Positions 1-7,414 of a DNA stretch of 36,215 nucleotides are shown here, piece by piece. The notes under the pieces are model-generated. The model did no database searches. It saw only the letters and a program-made list of their open reading frames with translations, and was not told where the DNA came from. Position 1 is the stretch's first letter. Each line of letters opens with the position of its first letter. The DNA comes from Bacteroidaceae bacterium (GTDB lineage: Bacteria; Bacteroidota; Bacteroidia; Bacteroidales; Bacteroidaceae): the NCBI GenBank assembly GCA_017536765.1, contig JAFXGV010000084.1, forward strand, positions 1-36,215. Reading direction: 5' to 3'. The translations under genes were made by a program, and so were the position numbers.

Positions 1-178
1 AAGTTGATACCGGCCGGAATTAAAAGTACATCAAATTATCTTGACGGTTCGTTTTATTGTTCCTTACTTATACACTAATTAAATTTCAATTAGCACGTTG
101 TACTGCTTGTCTGTATGGAATGTTTTCAAGGATCATCTTGCGTTCAGCATTCACTGTGTTTCTTGCCGAAAGCGAGTA
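1..178 (-). other. Gene-free left edge; untranslated leader of a leftward transcript
   Basis: No convincing protein-coding gene is seen here; short open frames on the plus strand lack family features. The stretch lies directly downstream, on the minus strand, of a near-perfect Bacteroidota promoter, so it should be transcribed leftward out of the window as a leader of more than 170 bases. It contains a small inverted repeat (CTAATT at 75-80 with AATTAG at 88-93). A long untranslated leader behind a strong promoter would suit an rRNA operon whose 16S gene lies just off the window, but no rRNA sequence is visible, so this is inference. Confidence 0.4.
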
Positions 179-209
179 CAAAGGTAAGGCAAATTTTCGG
201 ACCACCAAA
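179..209 (-). promoter_or_regulatory. Strong Bacteroidota-type promoter firing leftward
   Basis: On the minus strand the sequence reads TTTG (206-209), 19 bases, then TACCTTTG (179-186). This matches the -33 TTTG / -7 TAnnTTTG consensus of the Bacteroidota primary sigma factor exactly in both boxes and in spacing. The start site should lie near 173. There is no gene for it inside the window. Confidence 0.7.
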
Positions 210-351
210 CTTTTTCCACTATTTTTTTCAAGAAATTTTTCATCTTTTTTCGCAAGCGTTGATTTTCAAGCTATTACAAATTAAAAAAAATTGTCTTTTT
301 TTTTGGCGTTTTTCCGCGGCTATGCAAAAACAGGGATTAAGGACAACAAAA

Positions 352-377
352 GGAGCACGCAAAATTTTGCGTGCTCC
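352..377 (-). terminator. Hairpin terminator of the folP-cdaA operon
   Basis: A perfect 26-base palindrome with arms GGAGCACGCAAAA and TTTTGCGTGCTCC. On the minus strand it starts about 23 bases past the cdaA stop and is followed by a T-rich run (TTTTGTTG). It can form in both directions and also separates cdaA from the leftward promoter at 179-209. Confidence 0.75.
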
Positions 378-399
378 CCACATATTTTAAGCAATAATA

Positions 400-1155
400 T
401 TACTTTGACAAGATGCTTTCGAGCTGTTGGGCCGTGAGACCAAGTTTGAATTTACCATTTACTGCAACCGAAATGGCGCCGGTCTCCTCGGAAACCACTA
501 TGGCAATGGCATCGGTTTTCTCCGAAACGCCCATCGCCGAGCGGTGGCGCAGACCGAGTTTTTTGGGGATATTCAGATTGTGCGACACCGGCAGAATGCA
601 TTGCGCAGCCGTTATTCGCCCGTTCTGTATAACTATGGCGCCATCGTGCAACGGAGCATTCTTGAAAAAGATGGCTTCTATCAGGCGCTGGCTCAACGCC
701 GCATCTATTTTTTCGCCCGTCTGCACATACTCGTCGAGGTTCTCATTCCTTTCTACCACTATGAGCGCGCCCACCTTCTGCTGGCTAAGGCTCATACAAG
801 CCATCACCACGGGAACAAGCGAGGCTTTTTCGTCGGCAAGCCCTTTACGTGAGAAGAAATTGGCCACCGTGCGGAAATGCCTGTGCGTGCCGAGCGTTTT
901 GAAGAAGCGGCGTATTTCGTCTTGGAAAATTATAATGAGAGCAAGAACTCCCACACTCATAAGCTGGTCGAAGATGGAACCAAGCAGTTTCATCTGCAAC
1001 ACGCGCGAGACAAACACCCACAAAAGGATAAAGACCAATATCCCCGAGAATATATTGAGCGAGCCTGACTCTTTCATTAGTTTATAGAAATAGTACAGGA
1101 AGCACGCCACAAGTATTATATCTACTATATCTTTTATAGAAATATCAAAAAACAT
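400..1155 (-). CDS. cdaA: Diadenylate cyclase CdaA (c-di-AMP synthase)
   Basis: This membrane-bound enzyme joins two ATP molecules into the second messenger c-di-AMP. The 251-residue protein has three N-terminal hydrophobic helices (about residues 8-25, 36-53 and 62-78) and then a DAC (DisA_N) domain. Both catalytic signatures are present: the DGA motif at 171-173 in PLHDGAIVI, and RHRSA at 203-207. Length and layout match CdaA/DacA of the TIGR00159 family rather than the DNA-scanning protein DisA. It starts six bases after the folP stop, so the two are probably co-transcribed, a pairing I recall from other Bacteroidales. c-di-AMP commonly controls potassium and osmotic balance, and a Trk potassium system lies further along this window. 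Confidence 0.93.
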   Translation of the reverse strand: MFFDISIKDIVDIILVACFLYYFYKLMKESGSLNIFSGILVFILLWVFVSRVLQMKLLGSIFDQLMSVGVLALIIIFQDEIRRFFKTLGTHRHFRTVANFFSRKGLADEKASLVPVVMACMSLSQQKVGALIVVERNENLDEYVQTGEKIDAALSQRLIEAIFFKNAPLHDGAIVIQNGRITAAQCILPVSHNLNIPKKLGLRHRSAMGVSEKTDAIAIVVSEETGAISVAVNGKFKLGLTAQQLESILSK

Positions 1156-1161
1156 TTTATC

Positions 1162-2037
1162 CTAATATATATAAGTATCGTTCTTCTTTCTGCCAAACAA
1201 GCCCTCTTGCGCCTTTTTGAGTTCCGAAAAAAGTTTCACCGACTGCGCCGCCTCTTTTACGTCGTGCACACGCAAGATATCGGCACCGCGTTCAAGGGCC
1301 GCCATATTCAGTGCCACCGTGCCGGCAAGTGCATCGACCGGGGTGTTGCCCAGCACTTTTGTTATCATTGATTTGCGCGACAGGCCCACAAGGAGCGGTG
1401 CCTCCAACTGCTCAAAAAGCGGGAGCGATGTTAGAAGCTCATAGTTCTGCTGCACACTCTTTCCAAAGCCAAAGCCGGGATCGACAATAACATCCTTGAC
1501 ACCCGCCTGATGCAACTGCCACACTTTGCGCGAAAGAGAGGCAAGAACATCGGGCAGAAACGAGGTATATTCCACCGAGTCGCCCGCCCACCCTACCGAG
1601 TGGGTTAAGACATAGGGCACATTGAGCTCCACAGCAGTGTCGAACATTTCGGCATCCCAATCAAAGCCCGACACATCGTTTATGATAGAGACGTTGTGGT
1701 TCCGCACACACTCGCGCGCCACACGGGCGCGGTAAGTATCGACAGAAATAACAGTATCAGCAGGCTGGAATGCATCGAGCACATCGAGCGCTGCGTGCAG
1801 GCGGCGCAGTTCCTCATCTTCGGGAACAGGCTCGCCCGTGGGGCGGGTGGAGCAGCCGCCTATATCGAGGATGGCAGCACCGGCATCGAGCATCTCGCGC
1901 GCAGCCGCAAGCAGGCTGTCACCATCGTTTTTACGCGACGAAGCGTAAAAAGAGTCGGGGGTGACATTCAAGATGCCCATCACCAACGGCGTGTGGGTGA
2001 GGAGCAGTTTTCCTTTTATATTTATCGTTCTATCCAA
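1162..2037 (-). CDS. folP: Dihydropteroate synthase
   Basis: The enzyme condenses 4-aminobenzoate with hydroxymethyl-dihydropterin diphosphate in folate synthesis and is the sulfonamide target. Family motifs are clear: MGILNVTPDSF near the N-terminus, DIGGCSTRP, DPGFGFGK and GLSRKS. The frame is open back to an ATG at 2088, but those extra 17 residues (hydrophobic and cysteine-rich) are not family-like. Homology favours the in-frame TTG at 2037, giving LDRTINIKGKLL, where FolP proteins normally begin. An exact -7 box (TACATTTG, minus strand, 2045-2052) sits inside the longer version and would place the start site almost at that TTG, implying a very short or absent leader. First gene of the operon with cdaA. 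The function is sure; the start is not. Confidence 0.93.
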   Translation of the reverse strand: MDRTINIKGKLLLTHTPLVMGILNVTPDSFYASSRKNDGDSLLAAAREMLDAGAAILDIGGCSTRPTGEPVPEDEELRRLHAALDVLDAFQPADTVISVDTYRARVARECVRNHNVSIINDVSGFDWDAEMFDTAVELNVPYVLTHSVGWAGDSVEYTSFLPDVLASLSRKVWQLHQAGVKDVIVDPGFGFGKSVQQNYELLTSLPLFEQLEAPLLVGLSRKSMITKVLGNTPVDALAGTVALNMAALERGADILRVHDVKEAAQSVKLFSELKKAQEGLFGRKKNDTYIY

Positions 2038-2044
2038 ATTACAG

Positions 2045-2052
2045 CAAATGTA
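2045..2052 (-). promoter_or_regulatory. Candidate -7 promoter box for folP-cdaA
   Basis: TACATTTG on the minus strand is an exact match to the Bacteroidota -7 element TAnnTTTG. No TTTG is found 19-21 bases upstream, so this is a partial match. If real, the transcript begins within a few bases of the TTG codon at 2037. Confidence 0.4.
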
Positions 2053-2181
2053 GTAAAAAACATACAACGATACACGAATGGAGCCCATTTTATTTCAAAA
2101 AAAAACACGCAACCTGAGTATTACCGACCACATCTATTATATATATAATAATGTATAACTACAAAAAGATGTTGAATATGG

Positions 2182-2211
2182 TTGAAAATTGAGCATTTTA
2201 TAGTATCTTCG
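2182..2211 (+). promoter_or_regulatory. Promoter of the HprK-like/S26/PqqD cassette
   Basis: TTG (2182-2184), 19 bases, then TATCTTCG (2204-2211). This fits the Bacteroidota consensus with one change in the -7 box. The start site would be near 2216, giving a leader of about 32 bases before the ATG at 2248. Confidence 0.65.
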
Positions 2212-2247
2212 CACTTTGAAAACTCTTAACCCAGAACCTCGTAATAT

Positions 2248-3117
2248 ATGCAACAAACACACTACATTGTAGGCGGACACCCGTTCACCATAAACAATAT
2301 GGAGGGAAACACATCGCAATTACTACCCACAATGGAGCCTTTCAAAGCCGAGCAGACAGGCGAGGCGCTCTTTACCGTAACCATAGACAACAGCATCATC
2401 CCATCGTGGCAAGGCAAAAAGATAGGAACATTTCCCTGCCCGACAGCCACGTTCGAAGTATATAAAAGAGATAACGGTTCATACCAAGTGCTCATACTGA
2501 TGGGTAACACCCCCTGCGCATTCATTGAAACCGACGAGGAATACAGAAACATCACTATCACCACACGCGGCACCGATGTGCAGAAAGCCTTTGGTGTAAA
2601 CAACTCAATGATGCTCATTTACACAATATGCACTGCACAGCACAACACCCTGCTTGTGCACTCGTCGGTAGTGGAAAATGGCGGCAAGGCATATATGTTT
2701 CTTGGCAAGAGCGGACAAGGCAAGAGCACACACAGCGATATGTGGGTGAAACACATTGAGGGCAGCACGCTGATAAACGACGACAACCCCGTCATACGCA
2801 TAGCTGACGACGGCACTCCTATGGTGTATGGTTCTCCATGGAGCGGCAAACGCCCCATATACAAAAACGTGCAATACCCCATTGGCGGCTTTGCAGCCAT
2901 TGAGCAGGAGAAAGAGAACAGCATCAAGAGGGAAGATATACCCGTAGCGTTCGGCATACTGCTGAGTTCAATGTCCACAATGAAGTTCGACAAGGATATT
3001 CATATGAAGATTTGTGGCACCATAAGCAAGATATTGAGCCGAATACCGGTGCACACACTCTATTGCCGTGCCGACGAGGAGGCTGCGCAGGTATCGAGCA
3101 ACGCATTCGGGCTGTAA
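2248..3117 (+). CDS. HPr-kinase/PEP-carboxykinase-fold ATPase (putative kinase)
   Basis: A 289-residue protein of the HprK-like superfamily. The C-terminal half carries LLVHSSVV (about 135-142), a Walker A loop GKSGQGKST (153-161), an INDDNP segment (176-181) and GSPWSGK (195-201). These are the usual landmarks of HPr-kinase-like proteins found outside the sugar phosphotransferase system. The first 130 residues are unlike HprK proper. It has no signal peptide and should be cytoplasmic. It is followed without a gap (TAATG, one shared base) by an S26-type peptidase and then a PqqD-like protein. Related kinases occur in lasso-peptide and other RiPP clusters, where some phosphorylate the product. 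The substrate here is unknown. The fold call is firm; the role is inference. Confidence 0.8.
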   Translation: MQQTHYIVGGHPFTINNMEGNTSQLLPTMEPFKAEQTGEALFTVTIDNSIIPSWQGKKIGTFPCPTATFEVYKRDNGSYQVLILMGNTPCAFIETDEEYRNITITTRGTDVQKAFGVNNSMMLIYTICTAQHNTLLVHSSVVENGGKAYMFLGKSGQGKSTHSDMWVKHIEGSTLINDDNPVIRIADDGTPMVYGSPWSGKRPIYKNVQYPIGGFAAIEQEKENSIKREDIPVAFGILLSSMSTMKFDKDIHMKICGTISKILSRIPVHTLYCRADEEAAQVSSNAFGL

Positions 3118-3590
3118 TGGAGATAGAAAAGAGACAAATAAAGGTAAACAACCACGTTTTTATGCAGGAGGTGGTGCGCCGCTTTCGTCAAGAGGGCCGC
3201 AAAAGCGTTACCTTCACTGTTTATGGCATAAGTATGCACCCCTTTTTGGGTAGCGGGCGCGACAAGGTTGTACTCGTACCACCCGCAGAGCCCGGCGTGG
3301 GGCAGGTGGTACTTGCCGAGGTGCTGCCACAGCGATATGCGCTGCACCGCATAATAAAGATAGAGGGCAATGTAATCACTATGCGCGGCGACGGCAACCC
3401 GCTGAAGATGGTGGAGCAATTTACAGCCGACAAATTAGTGGGCACAGCCGAGGCGTTCATACGCAAGGGAAGATATGTGAGCACAAACAGCAAGCTGTGG
3501 CGCTGCTACTCGGCCGTGTGGCAAGCCTGCAACCCCGTGCGCCGCTGGCTGCTTGCTTTTTACAGAAGAATAATTTTGAAAATATTTTGA
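3117..3590 (+). CDS. S24/S26-family peptidase, signal-peptidase-like, no membrane anchor
   Basis: A 157-residue protein with the S26 core: the serine motif YGISMHPFL, a GRDKVVLVPP strand, ALHRIIKIEG and a closing MRGDGNP. The serine in SMHP is the expected nucleophile. Histidine in LHRII occupies the place of the bacterial lysine, suggesting a Ser-His type active site as in SipW or the ER enzymes. Unlike true signal peptidases it has no N-terminal membrane helix, only a basic, aromatic C-terminal tail. The ATG overlaps the stop of the kinase-like gene (TAATG), which sets the start and implies translational coupling. The frame continues upstream inside that gene, but that part is not family-like. 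Likely a processing protease for a specific local substrate, possibly a leader peptide. Confidence 0.78.
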   Translation: MEIEKRQIKVNNHVFMQEVVRRFRQEGRKSVTFTVYGISMHPFLGSGRDKVVLVPPAEPGVGQVVLAEVLPQRYALHRIIKIEGNVITMRGDGNPLKMVEQFTADKLVGTAEAFIRKGRYVSTNSKLWRCYSAVWQACNPVRRWLLAFYRRIILKIF

Positions 3591-3594
3591 CGAT

Positions 3595-3867
3595 ATGAAG
3601 ATTAAAGAAGGTTTTGAACTGCAAAACGTATGTGGCGAATATATAATTGTGCCCACAGGTATTGAGAATGTAGATTACAGCAAAATAATAAGCCTCAACG
3701 AAACCGCCGCCTATCTATGGGAAGGCTGCTGCACACTCGACAGCTTCAGCATCGACACTATGGTGGAGTTGCTTACCCGCGAATATGAGGTTGACGAGAA
3801 GACCGCCCGCGAGGATTGCGAAAAGATTTTCGCCTGCTGGGTGGAGATGGGGCTTGCCGAAGAGTAA
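3595..3867 (+). CDS. PqqD-like RiPP recognition element protein
   Basis: A 90-residue PqqD-family protein. The N-terminal beta part (IIVPTGIENVDYSKIISLNETAAYLWEG) has the typical LNETAAxLW signature, followed by helices with the EYEVDEKTAREDCEKI segment. PqqD-like domains bind leader peptides and present them to modifying enzymes. It begins four bases after the peptidase stop and is the last gene of the cassette. No radical SAM protein, cyclase or obvious precursor lies nearby. A 13-base unit GAGTAATTTACAA is tandemly repeated across its stop codon (3862-3874 and 3876-3888), a small duplication. Family confidence is high; the partner peptide is unknown. Confidence 0.85.
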   Translation: MKIKEGFELQNVCGEYIIVPTGIENVDYSKIISLNETAAYLWEGCCTLDSFSIDTMVELLTREYEVDEKTAREDCEKIFACWVEMGLAEE

Positions 3868-3891
3868 TTTACAAGGAGTAATTTACAAAAT

Positions 3892-3935
3892 AATAACAGA
3901 ATAGGCCGACCTTTTGGTCGGCCTATTCTGTTATT
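3892..3935. terminator. Perfect bidirectional terminator hairpin
   Basis: Two perfectly complementary 20-base arms (3892-3911 and 3916-3935) around a TTTT loop. It lies between the convergent PqqD-like gene and dusB and runs into the dusB stop codon (TAA on the minus strand, 3936-3934), so it can serve both transcripts. Confidence 0.85.
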
Positions 3936-4917
3936 ATTTCCCATATATATCTTCTATCTCCTGCATTATCGCCATAAGCTCATCCACCTTTTCGGCACGC
4001 AGCATAGCAATGCGCAGGGGGCGGAAATCGGGCAAGCCCTTGAGCAAGGGAGTGGCTGCAAGATGACGGCGCACGTGCAAAATACCGGGGCGCTCGCCCA
4101 ACCACTCCACGCTGTCGTGCACCTGTGTGCGCAAAATATCCATACACTCCTTGAAGGTAAATGGCACCGCCGGCTGGCCTGTGAGCAAATAGTGCTTCAC
4201 ATCCCTAAAAATCCACGGCTGGCCAAAGCTGGCACGCCCTATCATTATGGCATCAACGCCGTAACGTTCGAAACACTCGCGGGCACGCTCGGGCGTTTTG
4301 ATGTCGCCATTGCCTATTATGGGAATGTGCATACGAGGGTTTTCTTTTATTTTGCCTATGAGAGTCCAGTCGGCATCGCCGGTGTACATTTGTGCGCGCG
4401 TGCGCCCGTGCACGGTGAGAGCGGCAATGCCGCAATCCTGCAAACGCTCGGCAAGGTCCACAATGCACTTGCTGTTCTCGTCCCAGCCCAGGCGGGTTTT
4501 CACTGTTACGGGAATATTCACGGCATCAACCACGGCTTTGGTAATTTCCAGCAGTTTGGGGATATTCTGCAACATACCGGCACCACACCCCTTGCGAGCC
4601 ACCTTTTTCACAGGGCAGCCGAAATTTATATCCAAGATATCGGGCTTGGCAGCCTCGACACGTTTGGCGGCCTCAACCATAGGGCCAACCTCGTTGCCGT
4701 ATATCTGAATGGCCACAGGGCGCTCCTGTTCATACACCGTGAGCTTGCGCACCGTGCTGTTTATATCGCGTATAAGAGCATCGCTCGACACAAATTCGGT
4801 ATATACCATATCAACCCCGAACCGCTTGCACAGCAGGCGAAAAGCAGCATCGGTTACATCTTCCATTGGGGCAAGAAACACAGGGTACTGCCCAAATTCA
4901 ATATCGGCAATCTTCAT
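3934..4917 (-). CDS. dusB: tRNA-dihydrouridine synthase, DusB type
   Basis: A flavin enzyme that reduces uridine to dihydrouridine in the tRNA D-loop using NADPH. The 327-residue protein shows MEDVTDAAFR near the N-terminus, DINFGCPVKKVARKGCGAGM with the catalytic cysteine, VKTRLGWD, LTVHGRTRAQMY and the phosphate-binding IGNGDI and MIGR segments of the TIM barrel. Length is normal for the family. It is a single gene, divergent from the U32 gene, which may also be an RNA modifier. It has a good promoter upstream (4937-4967) and ends inside a terminator. Confidence 0.95.
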   Translation of the reverse strand: MKIADIEFGQYPVFLAPMEDVTDAAFRLLCKRFGVDMVYTEFVSSDALIRDINSTVRKLTVYEQERPVAIQIYGNEVGPMVEAAKRVEAAKPDILDINFGCPVKKVARKGCGAGMLQNIPKLLEITKAVVDAVNIPVTVKTRLGWDENSKCIVDLAERLQDCGIAALTVHGRTRAQMYTGDADWTLIGKIKENPRMHIPIIGNGDIKTPERARECFERYGVDAIMIGRASFGQPWIFRDVKHYLLTGQPAVPFTFKECMDILRTQVHDSVEWLGERPGILHVRRHLAATPLLKGLPDFRPLRIAMLRAEKVDELMAIMQEIEDIYGK

Positions 4918-4936
4918 ACAGTCTTCTATTTGCCTG

Positions 4937-4967
4937 CGAAATTAGTGCAAAAAACGGGAATTTACAA
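4937..4967 (-). promoter_or_regulatory. Promoter of dusB
   Basis: On the minus strand: TTG (4965-4967), 20 bases, then TAATTTCG (4937-4944). One mismatch to TAnnTTTG. The start site is expected near 4932, giving a leader of about 15 bases before the ATG at 4917. The rest of the divergent gap (4968-5114) has only a weak -7-like TAACTTAG at 5074-5081 for the U32 gene. Confidence 0.6.
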
Positions 4968-5114
4968 GCAAAGAGCAGCAAGCCGCAGCCACACCGCGCC
5001 CGCAAGCAATGCGGAGCAGGCAAGAACAGCCACATTTTGCACACACGTATGGCTGTTGTTTCTCTTTTTTTAGTAACTTAGCGCCATATAACATTTTCAA
5101 AGAAACGCCCGAAT

Positions 5115-6368
5115 ATGATTCAGAGAAACGAAATTGAAATAATGGCCCCTGTGGGCTCACGCGAAAGCCTCACAGCCGCAATACAGGCCGGTGCCAATTC
5201 CATATACTTTGGAATAGAGCACCTGAATATGCGTTCACACTCGGCAAGCGCATTCTCCATAAACGACCTGAGGGAGATAGCGCAGATATGCGACGAGCAT
5301 AACATAAAAAGCTACCTCACGGTGAACACCATTATATACGAGAACGACATAGATATGATGCACAAGATTGTGGATGCAGCGGTGGAGAGTGGCATATCGG
5401 CCGTGATTGCAGCCGATGTGGCAGTGATGCAGTACTGCAACCGCGTGGGTATGGAGGTGCATCTATCCACACAGCTGAACATAAGCAACAGCGAGGCACT
5501 GAAGTTCTATGCCCAATTTGCCGACGTGGTGGTGCTTGCACGCGAGCTTAATATGGAGCAGGTGGCAGCAATACACAAGGTAATAATAGACGAGAACATT
5601 TGCGGCCCCAAAGGCGAGCTCATAAGAATTGAAATGTTCTGCCACGGAGCACTGTGTATGGCCATTTCGGGCAAATGTTACCTGTCGCTTCACCAGCTTG
5701 GCCGCAGCGCCAACCGCGGGGAGTGTATGCAGGTGTGCCGCCGCGGCTACATTGTAAAAGACCGCGAAAGCGACATAGAGCTCGAGGTTGACAACAAGTA
5801 CATAATGTCGCCCAAGGACCTCAAGACCATACGTTTTATGGACAAGATGATTGAGGCCGGTGTGCGAGTGTTCAAGATAGAGGGGCGTGCCCGTGGCCCC
5901 GAATATGTGCAGACCGTGGCCGGCTGCTACAACGAGGCCTTGGAGGCATACATCAACGGCACATTCACCGAGGAGAAGAAGGATGAGTGGGACAGCCGCT
6001 TGGCCACCGTTTTCAACCGCGGTTTCTGGGATGGTTACTACCTGGGGCAGAAGATTGGCGAGTGGAGCAACATATATGGCTCGCAAGCCACAGAGAAAAA
6101 GGTGTATGTGGGCCGCGGAGTGAAATACTTTTCAAAGCTCGGTGTGGGCGAGTTCTACATAGAGGCAAGCGAGCTGCACGTGGGCGACAAACTGCTTGTA
6201 ACAGGCCCCACAACGGGAGCAATGTACCTGGAGTTAGAGGAGGCCCGCGTGGATTTAGGCCCTGTGGATACCGTGCCCAAAGGGGTATATGTATCGTTCA
6301 AGGTACCCGCCAAGGTGCGCCCCGCCGACAAGCTGTATAAAATTGTGAGCACCAAGCCTTGCGATTGA
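5115..6368 (+). CDS. U32-family protein (TrhP/RlhA-like)
   Basis: A 417-residue member of peptidase family U32. It opens with EIMAPVGSRESLTAAIQAGANSIYFG and contains the diagnostic cysteine-rich stretch from MFCHGALCMAISGKCYLS to NRGECMQVCRRGY. Members first called collagenases include the RNA hydroxylation enzymes TrhP (tRNA uridine-34, prephenate-dependent) and RlhA (23S rRNA cytidine). The length is nearer TrhP, and the conserved cysteines suit a metal-sulfur site. It is cytoplasmic with no signal peptide. The divergent neighbour is dusB, which fits an RNA-modification role. A secreted protease role is unlikely. The exact target cannot be assigned from sequence alone. Confidence 0.85.
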   Translation: MIQRNEIEIMAPVGSRESLTAAIQAGANSIYFGIEHLNMRSHSASAFSINDLREIAQICDEHNIKSYLTVNTIIYENDIDMMHKIVDAAVESGISAVIAADVAVMQYCNRVGMEVHLSTQLNISNSEALKFYAQFADVVVLARELNMEQVAAIHKVIIDENICGPKGELIRIEMFCHGALCMAISGKCYLSLHQLGRSANRGECMQVCRRGYIVKDRESDIELEVDNKYIMSPKDLKTIRFMDKMIEAGVRVFKIEGRARGPEYVQTVAGCYNEALEAYINGTFTEEKKDEWDSRLATVFNRGFWDGYYLGQKIGEWSNIYGSQATEKKVYVGRGVKYFSKLGVGEFYIEASELHVGDKLLVTGPTTGAMYLELEEARVDLGPVDTVPKGVYVSFKVPAKVRPADKLYKIVSTKPCD

Positions 6369-6385
6369 GCAGGCCCCTTGCTCAA

Positions 6386-6459
6386 TGTCATCCCGACACG
6401 CAGTGAGGGATCTCCAAGCAAATAGCGATTGAGATATCTCGCGTGCGCTCGATATGACA
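6386..6459. repeat. Dispersed repeat, two units head to head
   Basis: Two copies of a unit of about 29 bases, consensus TGTCATnnCGA-CG-GAGnnATCTC, lie in opposite orientation. One starts with TGTCATCCCGA at 6386. The other ends at 6459 and reads TGTCATATCGA on the minus strand. Together they can form a long imperfect hairpin. They fill most of the gap between the U32 gene and ldcA. Related units occur at 15813-15847 and 36121-36191. Confidence 0.7.
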
Positions 6460-6520
6460 CAAGCGTTGATATTTAGAAAGTTTGGAACGGCATCTATATT
6501 ATTATCGAAAAGAGACCGCA

Positions 6521-7411
6521 ATGATAACCCCCGCACCGCTTAAAGAGGGCGACCTCATAGCCATAGCATCGCCTGCAGGCGCCATACGCGAGGCGGCACT
6601 TGTGGAGCAGGCAGCGCAGGTGTTGCGCAGCCACAGCTTTGCGGTGGAGATAGCGCCCCACTGCCTCACGCGCAACGGATATTACAGCGGCACGGCAGCC
6701 GAACGGCTGAGCGACCTTGTCACCCTGCTCACCCGCAGCGACGTAAAAGCCATTCTATGCAGCTATGGAGGATATGGCAGCGTGCATCTGATTGAGCAAT
6801 TCGCCCCACTCATCGCCCGCCACCCCAAGTGGCTGATAGGGATGAGCGACATTTCGGCCCTGCACGCAGCCTGCCTTGCAAGCGGGGTACAGGCCTTGCA
6901 CGCCCCGCAGTGCCGCCACATAGCAACCCTGCCGACCGACAGCACTACACTGCAAATAATAGATATTCTCAAAGGAGCAAAGCCCTGCTACCACATACCG
7001 CCACACAGCCTTAATATAAAAGGAGAGGCACGGGGCACGCTTGCTGGTGGCAACCTGTCGGTAACTGCAGCGTTGGCAGGCGGGCGATACGATATATTTG
7101 CCGATGGAAGAGTAATTTTTATAGAGGACACGGGCGAACTACCCTACCGCGTGGAGAGGCTTATGTACCAACTGAAGTATGCCGGGGCATTAGAGAAGAT
7201 TGGCGGGCTCGTTGTGGGGCAGTTTACCGATGTAAAGGAACACACCGGCTTTGGCGGCACCACATACGAACTTATACATAATATAATTAAAGAGTACGGC
7301 ATACCCGTGTGCTTCAATTTCCCCGTGGGGCACTGCAACCACAACCTGCCGCTTATAGAGGGTGCCGAGGTAACGCTATCGGTTACTGATGCCGGGGTTG
7401 ATATAGTATAA
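6521..7411 (+). CDS. ldcA: Muramoyltetrapeptide (L,D-) carboxypeptidase, family S66
   Basis: It removes the terminal D-alanine from murein tetrapeptides during peptidoglycan recycling. The 296-residue protein begins MITPAPLKEGD. The catalytic triad is visible: serine 109 in IGMSDIS, glutamate 202 in FIEDTGELPYR and histidine 271 in FPVGHCNHN. CSYGGYGS at about 80-87 matches the conserved RGGYG-type turn. No signal peptide, so it is cytoplasmic like LdcA. The open frame extends 13 codons further upstream, but ATG 6521 gives the family start. Its stop is only three bases from the stop of the convergent sufE, with no hairpin between them. Confidence 0.93.
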   Translation: MITPAPLKEGDLIAIASPAGAIREAALVEQAAQVLRSHSFAVEIAPHCLTRNGYYSGTAAERLSDLVTLLTRSDVKAILCSYGGYGSVHLIEQFAPLIARHPKWLIGMSDISALHAACLASGVQALHAPQCRHIATLPTDSTTLQIIDILKGAKPCYHIPPHSLNIKGEARGTLAGGNLSVTAALAGGRYDIFADGRVIFIEDTGELPYRVERLMYQLKYAGALEKIGGLVVGQFTDVKEHTGFGGTTYELIHNIIKEYGIPVCFNFPVGHCNHNLPLIEGAEVTLSVTDAGVDIV

Positions 7412-7414
7412 TCC

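Noticed and set aside
57..390. Two short plus-strand frames in the left gene-free region
   Set aside because: AT-rich, overlapping frames with no ribosome site or family features; they run through the leftward promoter and the cdaA terminator.
4063..5073. 336-codon plus-strand frame opposite dusB
   Set aside because: Antisense to a complete dusB with all its motifs; no family features or start signal.
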